Shown here piece after piece: positions 15,594 through 15,860 of a stretch of DNA of 15,860 nt. How positions within the stretch are numbered: position 1 is the stretch's first letter; each line of letters starts with the position of its first letter. The DNA lies in the NCBI GenBank assembly GCA_027578815.1, contig JANBTH010000502.1:1-15860 (forward strand). The letters run 5' to 3'. The position numbers and the translations under genes were made by a program. The notes below the pieces were generated by a model, which had not been told where the DNA came from, did no database searches, and saw only the letters and a program-made list of their open reading frames with translations. The stretch is from Coemansia sp. RSA 1804 (lineage: Eukaryota > Kickxellomycota > Kickxellomycetes > Kickxellales > Kickxellaceae).

Positions 15594-15860
15594 CTACTTT
15601 TTAGGCTTTGGGGTGCCATATTTGCTGCGTGAAGACATGCGGCCTTGAACGCCCTGCAGATCCAGCGCGCCGCGCACGATATGATAAAGAACACCTGGTA
15701 GATCGGGCACTCGTCCACCCCGAACCAAGACAACACTGTGCTCTTGGAGGTTGTGGCCTTCGCCAGGAATGTAAGCAATAACTGACTTCCCGTTAGAGAG
15801 ACGAACACGCGCAACCTTACGCACTGCGGAATTTGGCTTCTTTGGTTTCGTGGTGTACAC
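15594..15860 (-). CDS. MRPS12: Mitochondrial ribosomal protein uS12m, partial (5' part off the right edge)
   Basis: Small-subunit protein at the decoding centre of the mitoribosome, nuclear-encoded. The visible 88 residues are the conserved C-terminal two-thirds: VYTTKPKKPNSAVRKVARVR, GEGHNLQEHSVVLVRGGRV, DLPGVLYHIVRGALD and SRSKYGTPKPKK, ending in TAG at 15594-15596. The frame remains open at 15860, where the codon is GTG (Val, as in bacterial RVYTT), so the true start and any targeting peptide lie outside the window. PNSA and the GEGHNLQEHS loop are intact. The position of bacterial Lys87/88 (RVKDLPG) is proline here. Confidence 0.95.
   Translation of the reverse strand: MYTTKPKKPNSAVRKVARVRLSNGKSVIAYIPGEGHNLQEHSVVLVRGGRVPDLPGVLYHIVRGALDLQGVQGRMSSRSKYGTPKPKK

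Overview
The window reads as gene-dense nuclear DNA of a fungus. Products are fungal/eukaryotic: histone chaperone, ER protein disulfide isomerase ending in HDEL, nucleolar rRNA-processing factor, cytosolic and mitochondrial ribosomal proteins, a polymerase subunit shared by Pol I/II/III, and a mitochondrial complex I subunit. Introns are short (125-164 nt) with GTATGT or GTAAGT donors, apart from one of about 817 nt. Short spacers, few introns and animal/plant-like versions of FAHD1, NDUFB2 and TMEM184 fit an early-diverging lineage (possibly Zoopagomycota/Kickxellomycotina-like), but that placement is inference only.

Layout, left to right: ASF1 (+, 2 exons, 392-1317); a PDI of MPD1/P5 type (-, 1434-2777), convergent with ASF1; an FAHD1-type hydrolase (-, 2 exons, 3082-3904); RRP1/Nop52 (-, 4232-6154); ribosomal protein eL33 (+, probable exon 1 at 6548, main exon 7385-7691), head-to-head with RRP1; a Bud20/ZNF593 zinc-finger protein (-, 7922-8377), tail-to-tail with eL33; RPB12/RPC10 (+, 8727-8972), head-to-head with Bud20; a TMEM184-family seven-helix protein (+, 10027-11373); two tandem TLC-domain paralogues (+, 11987-13077 with two introns; 13855-14703 with none); NDUFB2 (+, 2 exons, 15042-15375); and the 3' part of mitochondrial uS12 (-, 15594 to the right edge).

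By function, the middle block (RRP1, eL33, Bud20, RPB12) is all ribosome or RNA-polymerase supply, arranged as two divergent promoter pairs that share an 8-bp palindrome. The right block is membrane-protein and mitochondrial genes. The clearest regulatory signal is an exact ER stress response element (CCAAT-N9-CCACG) upstream of the PDI gene. I see no mobile element, tRNA, rRNA, CRISPR array or anything resembling a new defence or biosynthetic system. The more unusual points are the ERSE, a probable GC-AG intron in eL33, the repeat-built N-terminus of RPB12 and the intron-rich/intronless TLC pair.
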